From contig BROG01000368.1 in assembly GCA_030159075.1 (NCBI GenBank), forward strand, positions 482,001 to 546,000: a stretch of DNA of 64,000 nucleotides, given 5' to 3'. The notes under the pieces are model-generated. The model had not been told where the DNA came from. It ran no database searches and saw only the letters and a program-made list of their open reading frames with translations. The position numbers were made by a program, and so were the translations under genes. The DNA is from Atrina japonica. Its lineage: Eukaryota > Mollusca > Bivalvia > Pterioida > Pinnidae. Numbering within the stretch: the first letter of the stretch is position 1; each line of letters begins with the position of its first letter. This document shows positions 12,425 to 25,800 of this stretch, in pieces.

Positions 12425-13131
12425 AGTGAAACCTGTCTAGATAGACCATCGTATCTGTTACTGAAATGTCGTCTCTGGAACAAGGTTTTATACAAATGGT
12501 AATGTAACCGAGTGGTTTTCAAAAAGAGATCTCAAAATACATGTAGTCTTAATCAGAGTGGTCCCAAAACACATGTGGTCTTTTATGAGAGTGGTCTCTC
12601 AAGACAGGTGGTTTTAAATGAGAGTGGTCTCTCAAGACAGGTGGTTTTTTATGAGTGATCTCTCAAGACAGGTGGTTTTTTTATGAGAGTGGTCTCTCAA
12701 GACAGGTGGTTTTTATGAGAGTGGTCTCTCAAGATAGATGGTCTTTTATGAGAGTAGTTTCTCAAGACAGGTGTTTTTTTATGAGAGTGGTCTCTCAAGA
12801 CAGGTGGTTTTTATGACAGTGGTCTCTCAAGACAGGTGTTTTTTTATGACAGTGGTCTCTCAAGACAGGGTCTTTTATGACAGTGGTCTCTCAAGACAGG
12901 TGTTTTTTATGACAGTGGTCTCTCAAGACAGGGTCTTTTATGACAGTGGTCTCTCAAGACAGGTGTTTTTTATGACAGTGGTCTCTCAAGACAGGGTCTT
13001 TTATGACAGTGGTCTCTCAAGACAGGGTCTTTTATGACAGTGGTCTCTCATGACAGGTGGTCTTTTATGACAGTGGTCTCTCATGACAGGGTCTTTTATG
13101 ACAGTGGTCTCTCAAGACAGGTACCACTGTA
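12425..13131. mobile_element. MITE M1 copy with an internal tandem expansion
   Basis: Begins 'agtgaaacctgtctagatag' and ends 'acaggtaccactgta', the inverted ends of family M1. Compact copies are at 42277-42441 and 43533-43715. Between the ends, from about 12585, lie roughly 16 copies of a 30-37 bp unit 'gtggtctctcaagacaggt' plus 'ttttatga', derived from the element's own right end. The open frame through the array is a repeat shadow. Confidence 0.8.
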
Positions 13132-13869
13132 GTCCTTTAAGTTTAGCTGATCAATAATTGCAACATATTCATCTTATTCAGTGGAGTTTGAATTTCTGTA
13201 AAATATATTTCATTACATCTAACTATGAAGAAATATCAATCACAAATTGATGTACATGTAAATGTGTGATAAACAGGATGATTCTATTTTTGATTTCATC
13301 ACTCTACAAAATGAACACAATCTCAATGGTTTTAACAATTGAAATCTACTGAAAACAATTTCAATAACAACAAAAAAATCCAGTATTCCATTTTATGATA
13401 TAAAAAACAAATGATTTTATAAATAAGTACATATGTATGTAATGAATGGTTTTATAGACAAGTTGGACTGTATATGTTGTATCAAATATGAATTAGTACA
13501 TAAATGACAGTATGTAAGTATTTCTATCTTAGAGTACAGAAATTTAAAATTAGATATACCTTAGTAATAATCAATGGAGTCTTTATAGCAGACTTCAGAC
13601 AGTAGAACCTAATGAAGTAAAAATAAAATGTCAAAGAATATATTAAAAATCTATCTAAAATGTCTGAGGATAATGTTCTGAGCTTGTCATACATATTTGA
13701 CTCTTAAACTGTACAAGAATTTTACAGTTCTGATAACAAATATTTAATTTTAATCAATAATCCCTAATTAGTTACCTGGGTCCTCTTAAAGCAGAGATAC
13801 AAATAAGCAGTTTTTCAGACCATTATAATGCTAAACAAAAAAAGCCCCAAAAGATGAAAATGTCAAATA

Positions 13870-14340
13870 ACACACAAAATGCCGCTCACAACAGCTGACA
13901 GCAACAGAGTAACCTGTAAACAGTTATTATACATGTCACACAAACTGACTCTCACAACATCTGACAGCAATAGAGTGACCTGTAAACAAGTATTGTACAT
14001 GTCACACAAACTGACTCTCACAACAGCTGACAGCAATAGAGTGACCTGTAAACAAGTACTGTACATGTCACACAAACTGACTCTCACAACAGCTGACAGC
14101 AATAGAGTGACCTGTAAACAAGTACTGTACATGTCACACAAACTGACTCTCACAACAGCTGACAGCAATAGAGTGACCTGTAAACAAGTACTGTACATGT
14201 CACACAAACTGACTCTCACAACAGCTGACAGCAACAGAGTGACCTGTAAACAAGTATTATACATGTCACATAAACTGACTCTCACAACAGATGACAGCAA
14301 TAGGGTGACCTGTAAATAGGTATTATACATGTCACATAAT
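13870..14340. repeat. 63-bp minisatellite, homogeneous part
   Basis: Seven to eight nearly identical copies of a 63-bp unit ('ctgactctcacaacagctga', 'cagcaatagagtgacctgta', 'aacaagtactgtacatgtca'). Because 63 is a multiple of three, both strands stay open for about 150 codons. The peptides are plain unit repeats without a start or context for a gene, so I treat them as shadows. Confidence 0.9.
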
Positions 14341-15740
14341 AGGCAAAATGACTCTCACAACAGCATATAGCAACACAGTGACCTGCACGCAGGACACAGG
14401 TATTATACATGTTACATAACACACAAACTGACCCTCACAACAGCATATAGCAACACAGTGACCTGTACACAGGACACAGGTATTATACATGTTACATAAC
14501 ACACAAACTGACCCTAACAACAGCATAAATCAACAGTGACCTGTACACAGGACACAGGTATTATACATGTCACAGTGTACAGGACACAGCTATTATACAT
14601 GTTACATAACACACAAACAGATCTTCACAACAGCTGATACCATAAATTGGAGTATTTTGGCCATTGTTTAATTTTGGCCATTTTGGCCACCCTATTAAAA
14701 TGGCCAAAATTAAACTGTCCAAAATATGTACACAATGTTTCTATTGGTACTTTTGAAAATGTTTGTTAGTGTTTTAAAGATTAACCAACAAGGGGTTTAT
14801 AAAATAACAATGTGTGGATGTTAATCTTAATTAAGTACCATCTGACGCATCAATTCTAATTATTCTACCGGTACTTTTTAATATTTTGATATTTCAAACA
14901 CCTGGAATGTTTGACACGACAAGGCCGAGATATGATGGTAAGCCAAATCTAAACATGATAAAAACATAAAAGTCCAATATTTAACTGACCAAAATCTAAC
15001 CCTTCAATGTATGGCCAAAGTGGCCAAATTTTAGCGATGCCAAAATATCCCAATTTACGGTAGCAACACAGTGACCTGTACATAGGACAACAGGTATTAT
15101 ACATGTCACATAACATACAAACTGACCCTCACAACAGCTGATAGCAACACAGTGACCTGTACAAAGGACACAGGTATTATAAATGTCACATAACATACAA
15201 ACTGACCCTCACAACAGCTGATAGCAACACAGTGACCAGTACACAGGTATTATAAATGACATACAAAACAGGCTAATAGCAAAATATAACATGTCACATA
15301 ACATACAAACTGACCCTCAAAACACAACAGCTGATGTAGCAACACTGACCCTCACAACAGCTAATAGCAAAATGACCTGTACACAGGACACAGGTATTAT
15401 ATATGTCATATAACATACAAACTTACCCTCAAAACAGCTGATAGAAACACAGTGACCTGTACACATGTATTATACATGTCACACAAACTGACCCTCACAA
15501 CAGCTGATAGCAACAATGACCTGTACACAGGACACAGGTATTATATATGTCACATAACATACAAACTTACCCTCACAACAGCTAATAGCAATACAGTGAC
15601 ATGTACACATGTATTATACACATCACTTAAACTGACCCTCACAACAGCTGATATCAACAATGACCAGTACACAGGACACAGATATTATACATGTCACATA
15701 ACGCACAAAGTGACCCTCACAACAGCAGACCAAAAAAATG
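14340..15740. repeat. 63-bp minisatellite, degenerate continuation
   Basis: Diverged and length-variable copies of the preceding unit, with period up to about 80 bp through 'acacaggacacaggtattat' inserts, interrupted by a MITE at 14640-15060. The gradient from homogeneous to degenerate suggests the left end was expanded most recently. Confidence 0.8.
14640..15060. mobile_element. TA-flanked MITE inserted in the minisatellite
   Basis: The left end 'ccataaattggagtattttg' and right end 'aaaatatcccaatttacgg' are inverted copies. It splits the array string 'cagctga-TA-gcaacac', duplicating TA on each side (14638-14639 and 15061-15062). A TA duplication is the mark of Tc1/mariner-type transposition. 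No ORF inside. Confidence 0.88.
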
Positions 15741-17836
15741 TCCCAGATACATTGTAATCTAGTTAAAATGTTTTGTTTAAGGTGGACAGGAACGTCTAAT
15801 ACTGTAAAAGAATCGGCATCAAATATATTTCATTGGTGTGTATAAATAAACAAGGAATTGACAATCATGGAATTACAATCACATGACAACATTGCATCAT
15901 ACAATTTATAGATAATGTAGTTCATCATTATTTCATTTATAAGTAAAATTACTCGATTCTGCTGATGACTCAGCAAAATTACCACAAGAAACTGCTAAAA
16001 GCGGTATGGCTGGATTGCAAAACACAATAAATTGAAAATAAGAAGCATTTGTGAAATTCAATGGGAGAGGCACAACCCATATACACACAACTGAATGTCT
16101 TTCCATGAGGAACAAATATATGTAGTGTATAGGGTAGGGATATAAAAACGGCTTTCAAGTTCTAAGTAAAAAGAAGAAAAATTCAGGGGATGGGGCATTA
16201 CTCCTTTATACATCACTGTATGGTCTTTTCCATTAAATACAAGAATGCATATGTTTTAGGGGTGGAATGTCAATGGTTTCAAGTTTTAAGTAAAATATTT
16301 ATTTCAGGGAGTGGAGGAAGATCCCTAAGGACCCCCCTATACACCCGTGAATGCGTCTTAAAGCTGTCATCGTAAATTTTAAACAAATTTTGAAGTCGAA
16401 AAAAAATTTAATGCTTTTGAAACACCCGATTTATTCTTCCACAGGCAGACATTTTTGTTAAATGTTATCAATAGAAATTGGCTCCAATTCCGCTATAAAA
16501 GGCGAGGCCGCAGAACGACCGTTATTTCACACCTGTACTCCCAAAGCTAAACAATGGACAGATGACATGTAATCAAACCATACACTGTACTCAAATCATA
16601 AACATTCCGCAATAATTTTTACATCAAAGACTTCAATAAAGATAAGTAATAAGTAGATTTTATAATTAGTTTTAAATTCATTATTTTGTATCCGTAAAAT
16701 AGTATTCACTTTGAACGTAAAAATAAATAAACTCCTACCAGTAATCTTTACCCTTTCGTTATGTTGTTTACATAGCATCACACATTCTGGTGAACTTGGT
16801 AAAGTGAGCAGTTGGGTCGCTAGCACTTGACCAATGACAAGGTACCCCTTCTCATATTTTCACAAAGATGACAACAAATAAACGTTATAAGAGACATTGC
16901 TGTGAAACATTGCTATCTAATTATTTGAAATGGATGCAAGTAGTCCTGTAAAACAAGCCGAGTGTTCGAATATATATTTCCGAGTTGACCTTGGACTGAT
17001 TTGTCCTTGATTTGTTATTTCGGAAGTGAGGACATTCATATCATAACAGGTGTTCTGAGCTCCCGTTTGTTTATAATTTTTTTCCATTTTCTCATGGGGA
17101 ATTTGGAATTATGTTTGATGATATTCCCATATATTTACACTTATTAATTACATGCTTGTGAACTGTATATTAGCCGCCAAAATGTCCAGATGGAGTAAAT
17201 GAACTTTGTTGATATCAATATTTGTTTTCGACATGCAGGTGAGTTATACTCACACTACATTACTTCACACTTTTGTTCTATGCGACGGTAGTTAGACAAT
17301 GATGACTGATTTTGCAAACTTGCCTTTTATATTTGTTGTGGGGCTTGTTTCTATTCAGAAAACTGAACAAATATGGCTACCAGTGGAAGTAAAACACTGG
17401 AGATGTTTCAAAAACTATATTAATACTTTTTTTATTTGATTAAATTGGTTTAAAAGTTGAGATGACAGCTTTAAGGATTAAGAATATATATGACTTAGGG
17501 GTGGGGATGTAAATGGTTTCCAAGTTAAAAAGTTAAAAACATAAATTTAAGGGGGTGGGGATAGCCCCTCAAAGACCCAAATGTACATAATTTAGCACTA
17601 AAACTCTGCCCCCAAAGGAACCTACAAAAACAAAAAAGTTTCACAACATCAATGCCAAACCCACTAGAAATGCTAGAAAGGCCAAATATTATCAAGCTAG
17701 CACCAATATTAACTGAACAGCAAGCCTATAACAAAAACTTAACATTGAACTGAACACAGTTTGATGCTGCAATTGTAAAAGCAACACCTGTCTCTTTTTC
17801 ACTCCTAATTTATGGCAAGACATAAACTGAGTTTGG
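15741..17836. other. 3' flank and UTR region of JARID2, no other gene seen
   Basis: No exon recognised. Contains a TATA-like 'gctataaaaggcgaggccgc' (about 16493), a dispersed repeat at 17290-17480, and local repeats around 'taggggtgg' (16258, 17497). The nearest AATAAA on the minus strand after the JARID2 stop is at 17431-17436 (read as tttatt), a candidate polyadenylation signal about 400 nt downstream, though it lies inside the dispersed repeat. Confidence 0.4.
17290..17480 (+). repeat. Dispersed repeat R2, copy 1
   Basis: Shares 'ccttttatat', 'tgtggggcttgtttctattc', 'aaatatgtct' and 'gtttcaaaa' in order with 26745-26925 and 52570-52780. About 185 bp, no ORF. Confidence 0.65.
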
Positions 17837-17944
17837 TCAGGAACGTGTGTCTGATTTTCTTGATTTGCGTCTTGAAGGTGTATCTGTAGGGATCGTCTCA
17901 TTAAGTCGGCATTTTGCATCAGCTAAAATTTTTCTTAATTCCTC
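17837..17944 (-). CDS. JARID2: JARID2 exon 21 (residues 1874-1908, stop)
   Basis: Acceptor 'tgtgtttcag' precedes GAGGAATTAAG, coding [12 protein letters not shown]. This continues ...MYRHTE from exon 20, as vertebrate JARID2 continues ...MYRYDEE. It ends with a basic tail (SRRKSRKS) and TGA at 17839-17837. Confidence 0.88.
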   Translation of the reverse strand, partial: EELRKILADAKCRLNETIPTDTPSRRKSRKSDTRS

Positions 17945-19842
17945 CTGAAACACAATAAAATGACAATATTAAGAGCATCTATTACTCTTCATACCGAGTT
18001 ATTTTTTGTATCCAAATGATACAATGTTTGAATTCTGTAATGGAATCCAAATTTGTACATGAAGACCTTCTTAGGGTCACAACAAAACCAGTCTTTATAG
18101 GGAGGTGGTCTTTATATAGAGGCTGATTTGTACACAAATGGTACTATTGGGGACAGCAAAAAAACTAGTCTTTATACACAGGTGGTTGCTAAAGCAGGTT
18201 TTACTGTATATTGTGTATACACAAAACATTAACCCCAATAAAGGTTTTGGATTGGAAAAATGACACTACTAACCCTGAGTGAAAATATCTACATTTACAG
18301 TATATAATACAGACGAGAAGCTTAAAACACGATCAGACACACCATAAAGATGACGACATTAGGTACTCGCCTCCGTATGACCATACATTAGGTACTCGCC
18401 TCCGTATGACCATACATTAGGTACTCGCCTCTGTATGACGATACATTAGGTACTCGCCTCCGAATGACGATACATTAGGTACTCGCCTCCGTATGACGAT
18501 ACATTAGGTACTCGCCTCCGTATGACAAAACATTAGGTACTCGCCTCCGTATGACGAAACATTAGGTACTCGCCTCCGTATGACGATACATTAGGTACTT
18601 GCCTCCGTATGACGATACATTAGGTACTCGCCTCTGTATGACGATACATTAGGTACTCGCCTCCGAATGACGATACATTAGGTACTCGCCTCCGAATGAC
18701 GATACATTAGGTACTCGCCTCTGTATGACGATACATTAGGTACTCGCCTCCGAATGACGATACATTAGTTTACACGATCAGACACACCATAAAGATGACG
18801 ACATTAGGTACTCGCCTCCGAATGACGATACATTAGTTTACATGATCTGACACACCAGAAAGATGGCGACATTAGGTACTCGCCTCCGAATAACGATACA
18901 TTAGTTTACATGATCTGACACACAATAAGATGACGACATTAGGTACTCGCCTCCGAATGACGATACATTAGTTTACATGATCTGACACACCATAAAGATG
19001 ACGACATTAGGTACTCGCCTCCGTATGATGATACATTAGTTTACATGATCTGACACACCATAAAGATGACGACATTAGGTACTCGCCTCCGTATGACGAT
19101 ACATTAGTTTACATGATCTGATACACAATAAAGATGCCAACATTAAGTACATGCCTCCGTATGACGATACATTAGTTTACATGATCTGACACACCATAAA
19201 GATGACGACATTAGGTACTCGCCTCCGTATGACGATACATTAGTTTACATGATCTGATACACAATAAAGATGCCAACATTAAGTACTTGCCTCCGTATGA
19301 CGATACATTAGTTTACACGATCTGATATTCTTTTTCTTCTGTAAGTGGATCAATCCTTGCTCTAAACAAAAAGCTATATCATCTACTTCATTTAGCACCT
19401 AAAATAGAAATAAACAAAAGCATATAGCTTATCTTCAGTCATCAAATCTAACCTGAAGATATCAATTAAAATGTCAAAAAAGTCAAAAGAAGAAAAGATG
19501 TGGAAAATTATACAGTATTTTTACAATTTGAAGATACAACATCATTATTGTACCCCAAAGAACTTGCATGCACAATATCAGTACCCAAAAACAATTAGTT
19601 ACTGCATGGTAAGCCTCTAAGACAAATTATCCAATTCAAGAAAGTTAACCAACTTAGATTTGCTTACTGACAGTATTACTGTAGTACCCTTACAGGGGTC
19701 TTGAATTCCTATCTCGAGTATTAGATATCTTAGGAATTCTGTCAGACCGAACAATGGAATGTAAGACTAAAAGGATTTTTATTGGACAAAGCCTTTCTCT
19801 CCGACACTTTCAATAACTCTGCCCGATTCTTTGAATAAGCAT

Positions 19843-19881
<39 letters not shown>

Positions 19882-22800
19882 AACATCTAATTCACTTCAC
19901 CATTTTCCTTTATAAATCATATATGCACTCATTTTTGTAAATACAATAGATACATGATACAGAGGATCTTGGCCAATTCTTTATGAATAACATTTTTATT
20001 TCATTGCATGAGGGAAAAGAAGAACATTTAATATGAGAATGTAGCACATGTGTTAAATATGTATTCTTCTGCCTCACAGGATGAAATAAACATGTTATTG
20101 ATAAAAAATGGCATATATTCTATTTAATATATACCTATTTCTTATAAAACAAGTAAAAGTAGTTCCAAAGTTTGAAAAGTATTTTGATTGGCCAAGTGAT
20201 AATGATACAGTTAACAATGATTTTGCATGAAGTGTTATTTTTCAGTGTGAAAAAAAAATAACAAATTTATTTAAGTGATATGTCCTTATATCCTTATATT
20301 TCACTACCAAAAAATAATGTAATAAATGCATTTTTTTAAACTAATTCAATGAAATTAAATTTAAAAAAAAAACCTACCATAGAGAGAAAGCAAATTTTCT
20401 TTGTGACCTCACAGTAAGTAGCCATTTCATCTGTGTCTGATGTTGTTCTTTGAGACGGTGACAATTTACTTGTGTTATTCTGAGAAGCCATCCTTTTACT
20501 ACTCTTTAGACCAATGTCACTCAACTGTTTCCTCAAACTTAACTCTTTTTCACTGAAAGTAAGAATAATAGAGTAATCAGTTTACAAAACATCCCCAATA
20601 AACCTGACCTTCTACCAAAATTAATCAGATCAATGAAAAAAAAAACCAAAATCATTATGAATAAGAAAACAGGCCTAATACAGCAGTTGAAGCATAACAT
20701 GCAAGTTTAGTAGATGTTTGAGCAGTAGAAGTCGTTAAACCTGACCTCAACCAGTCATCTGTACTGCAATACTATAAGCATAACATGCAAGTTTAGTAGA
20801 TGTTTGAGCAGTAGAAGTCGTTAAACCTGACCTCAACCAGTCCTCTGTACTGCAATATTATAAGCATCCTTCAGTTTCACAGAGATGTGCTAGTTTTATC
20901 ATTAAATTTGTTGGAAGTGACACAAGGACAGTGAACAGGCTTTAGGTGCTCACAAATTAAAAAAGGGTATATTTTATTGGGGTCTAATATTCCAAATATA
21001 TGGCTACAAAAGAATATATTCCCAAAATAAGGCTTCTTAAAATGCCCCATACCAAGATGCACATGGGCAACAATGCTCTTGTTAGCAATCGTAATGCTAT
21101 TAAAACTGATGACAAAAGCACATTTTTTCAAATCAGCAAGGCTTGTAATGATTTTTTAAAGTTCCATAACTCTGGTATATATTGCAGAATGTTTTCATGT
21201 ATCTGAACTCGTCCTGGTTTTCACCAATATAAAGGATCATATTATTTCTGTCTAAATTTGAGGAAAGAAGTTATTTTGACAATGTTCAAAATGTTCAAAT
21301 GTCTGCACACAATGTAAACCCACAAGATACAAATCTGCACTACAACTTGTGGAAGGCCAGTGGTCTCTTCCTGGGTGCTTTGTAACCGGGTCCTCTTAAT
21401 TTCCACCATTATAAACTGACTAAATAATTGAGTGTGGCGTAAAACACCATTCAAGCAAGAATTATAAGTAAATCGAACCCAACCTTTAAATACTCCCACT
21501 GTAATATCAAGTGACATACACATAGTTTATAACGAATATGCAGTTTCCCAGAAAATTTTAACAAGTTTGTCAACATACACTATTTGTTCAAACTGTGCAA
21601 TGGCCATGGCTAAAGTTTCTTTCTTGACATTAAGATCCTCAATCAGGTGACACAGCAGTTCATCTATAGAAAACAGTTCTGCTTCTTTACAACTCTGAAG
21701 GCTCTATAACAAAAAAGTGATGTTCATGTTAAGACAGAAAGACACCATGTTATATAAAACAAGGCCGATTCCTAGAATTAATAGTCCCCCAAATGTGGCA
21801 TGTCACCAAGATGTATAAACTGAAGAAACAACCATCTATCTAAGAAGTATGTCTGAACCAAATATGGTAAGCCTAGGTAAGAAAATGTAACAGATATGGC
21901 CCAGACAAATGAATCCAACAAAGGGGAATAACTATATAAATAAGAAGGGTAGGTGTGCAATTTTTAAATGTGACACTCTGCCTTCTCAAGATGTATACCT
22001 GCACCAAATTTGGGTGAAAAAATAACTCAGATATGGCCCTGAAAAATATAAAAATGAAGAGGAGTAACTCTAAAAATAAGGGTGGTGGGCATGTAATTTC
22101 TTTTTCTTTAAATGTATACCTGTAGTAAAAATTAGGAGCCTAGGTGAAGAAATAAGAAACAAATGTAGACATCGTCTGGGAAATTATAATAAACAAAGGG
22201 GAATAACTCTAGAAATAAAGGTAGTAGGAAGTTTTTGTTTTTGTATGTGACACTCCGTCTCCTTGAGAAATATCCCTGTACCAGATATAGGGAGTCTACA
22301 TGAATAAATGAGGGAGATATGGCCTGGACAAAACTAAAGGTCGGAAGGACGGACAGACAAAACACAAAAATATCTCCCCCTCATAAAACATAAAGATGAT
22401 TCAACAACAACTATCAGACAATTCAACATTTCACTCAGTGAATCATATAGCTAAAATGTTCTGATATAAATATAAAAAATCTCAGATACCAAAGTATAAA
22501 TCTTTAGGATGTCCAGGATATAGATACAAATCTGGTAAAAAATGGACAAACACGAAGGTCTGGAAATCAAGAGGTGGGATCAGGTGCCATGGAGGAGTAA
22601 GCATCCCCTGTCGACCGGTCACACCTGCCGTAAGTCTTCAGTCAAAACCAAATGAAATATGTCACAATTGGTACAGACTTCTCAACAACCGCCAACGAAC
22701 AGGCAACTCAACATTTCACTTAGTGAAACAGTAATTGCAAACAAGACTATTATACCGACTGTGAAACTGTACATGTTAGATAATATAAAATACCTTAGAT

Positions 22801-25800
22801 GCTTCCAGACCTAACGGTATCCACTCTTTTGTGGCAAAGTGGGCCGATTCTGCTAGCGTGTAACCACAGCTGATGGTTGCCGTGTAACATTTAGGGAAAA
22901 CTACCACAAACTGTCGAGGCTGTTGTACACATCTACTAACATGGATCCCTTTCTGCAGCAGGATTTCCGGAGGAACCTTAAAATTAAAAAAGAAAGAAAA
23001 TTTTGATTCACAATTTCTTCCTCTTGAGACTGAAAAGGTCTAGTAATGACAAGACTGGTAATCAATGTGGAAGGTTAAGTAAAATATAGTCAAAATGTCA
23101 GATGTGTAGAAATACTAACCCCCACCCAATGAGATCAGAGTCATTTAAATTGATGTCACATAGTTCCGGACCCCAAGTCACCAAATTTACTCAGTAGTCT
23201 TTCTTTGTTTGTTGTTTTTCATTCTATCAAGAATTGTTCACTAATATATAGATATAACTAGCTTTAGATAAGTGCCACAAATTTAGAACTGTGCCAGACC
23301 TGGCACCAATGCAGTGGGGGTTCTTTTTCGTGCCATGCCTTCCACGACACCTCGCTTTTCAGTCTCATTCAAAATACTTGTGATTTTCACTTCGTAAGCC
23401 GAGTGCTTGGCGAACGTACAAACACTACCATTTTTAAAGTCTTTGGTATGAGTCAACCGCTCTACCACTAGACTACTGCAAGCGGTTACTCAGTAGTCAA
23501 ACTCAACTAACTTTTCATGATTTGAGGGTAAAAACACATAAAATTAATGCTGCCACTGGACATATTTGTATATTGGTGGCATACAATTGTAAATTATGAT
23601 GATGTTTGTGATGTTAACCTTCCTGTGAGAGTTTTATGTTATCATTAAAAATTTGAACAATCTCAACACACATTTTAATGATTAGGTTATTTCACGCTTG
23701 TGAATAACGTAGCGAACATCCAAATTGTAACTGTACATGAGGGAGAGTATATGTAGTATTTTGTAGTTTCGTATTTCAGATACCCTTTATGCTGTTTTGT
23801 ATTTACTTCAAATCATTACTTTATCCTATTTTCTATCAATATTTAAAAAATCTCTATCAATTTCTGTCAAATACTGATCTAGGGATTGATATTTTAGAAA
23901 AAAATCTGGTTGTGATACTGGCCTTTTATACATCAATTTTTGGTCATACTAATTCCCCAGTAATGGTCATGTGGATTAGATTTAAACACATGAACACCTT
24001 TTTTTCTCTGAGATCTGATGCCTAAATGGGGAGGTGTGGATAATACATAAGTGCGGATTACACATACCCGATTACGGTATATAATTTCATTTTAAAATTT
24101 TACCATTGCTGTGTCTTCCTTTAGCCATCTTTGTTGATTGCTCACGAGAGTTGGAGCAACATCCTTCATTACACTGTTAAATTTCTGTTCCTCTTGTGTA
24201 GGTATGGCGTACCTAAAATACAAGTTGTATATTGAAAAAAAAACTTGTTTTATGATTGAATATGGATTGATTTTGTGTATTGCTAACAAAAATATAAATC
24301 AATCTAGGTAGTTGATGGTTTCCAATCCAATGTCCAAGTTGTATTTTAAGACTTAAAACATGTAGTAAATGTCCCTTTGCCTGAACTTAAATGCAAATTA
24401 CTTACAATGCTAAAATATGAAGAGTTATGTTACAAGAAAAACCAGTTTGGTGAGATGTGACAATATGCTTACACAGACTTTATACTGTTATAATAGGTCA
24501 CCTTCAATAAACGGGGTGAATATTTCACGTTTTTTTGAATGGATCTTATTCACGGGTATTCAATTTCGTGCAAGATTGGTTACAAAGTGTCTTACTGATG
24601 CTTCATAAGTGTAAGGTATTTTATTCACGGGTATTTAATTTCAAGGAATTTTCATTGACCGCAAATAAAGTGAAATTAAATCTCCGCAAATAAAAGCAAC
24701 TATACAGTATGTATTACATTTCTGGTAGTGAAATATAAGGATTTCTCAATTAATAAAATAAAGCTGTTATTTTCAAATGTTATTTTTCACAGAGTGAAAA
24801 ATAACACTCTTTGCAAAATCAACATAAACTGTATTTATTTCACTCAGCCAATCAAAATACTTTCCATATTTTGGAACTACTTTTTCTTGTTTTAGGTGAT
24901 ATAAATATGTAATAAACATAATATTTGCCAATTTTTTATGAATAACATTTCTATTTTGAGGCAGAAGAACACATTTAACATTTGTGCTACATTATTCACC
25001 AAGAATTAGCAAATATCCTCTATTTATTTACAAAAATGTTACACTTGAATTAAAATACTTGGAAAAAAATAAACAACTTATAAATTGAGGGTAGGACAAC
25101 AGAATCTCAATCCTCCGAGCGAGATTCAAATTGCAATTCCTTTGTCATACCTTCAAGCTAGGAGGCAGGGTGGATAAATCTTGGATAAAGATACATGATA
25201 CATACCAGACTGTATCCGATTCTCCATGTAAATATTGCACATAAGGTAAATAATGTACATCAGTGGACCAACAGGATGCTGTATATAACATACCTACATG
25301 TAAGGTGGGTATTGTTACACCTGGAAAATAGAAAGTGACATGACCATGTGTTCAACATACCTACATGTAAGGTGGGTATTGTTACATCTGGCAAATAGAA
25401 AGTGAAATGACCATGTGTATAACTTACCTACATGTAAGGTCGGTATTGTTACACCTGGCAAATAGAAAGTGAAATGACCATGTGTACAACATACCTACAT
25501 GTAAGGTCGGTATTGTTACACCTGGCAAATAGAAAGTGACATGACCATGTGTTCAACATACCTACATGTAAGGTGGGTATTGTTACACCTGTCAGATAGA
25601 AAGTGACATGACCATGTGAACAACATACCTACACGTAAGGTGGGTATTGTTACACCTGTCAGATAGAAAGTGACATGACCATGTGTATAACATACCTACA
25701 TGTAAGGTGGGTATTGTTACACCTGTCAGATAGACAGTGACATGACCATGTGAACAACATACCTACATGTAAGGTGGGTATTGTTACATCTGGCAAATAG

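Noticed and set aside
13863..14330. 150-codon open frames on both strands
   Set aside because: The 63-bp unit is a multiple of three, so frames stay open by chance; no start context, splice sites or family resemblance.
18354..19320. CRISPR-like direct repeats
   Set aside because: Repeats are head-to-tail without unique spacers and lie in an animal gene; they are copies of an exon end.
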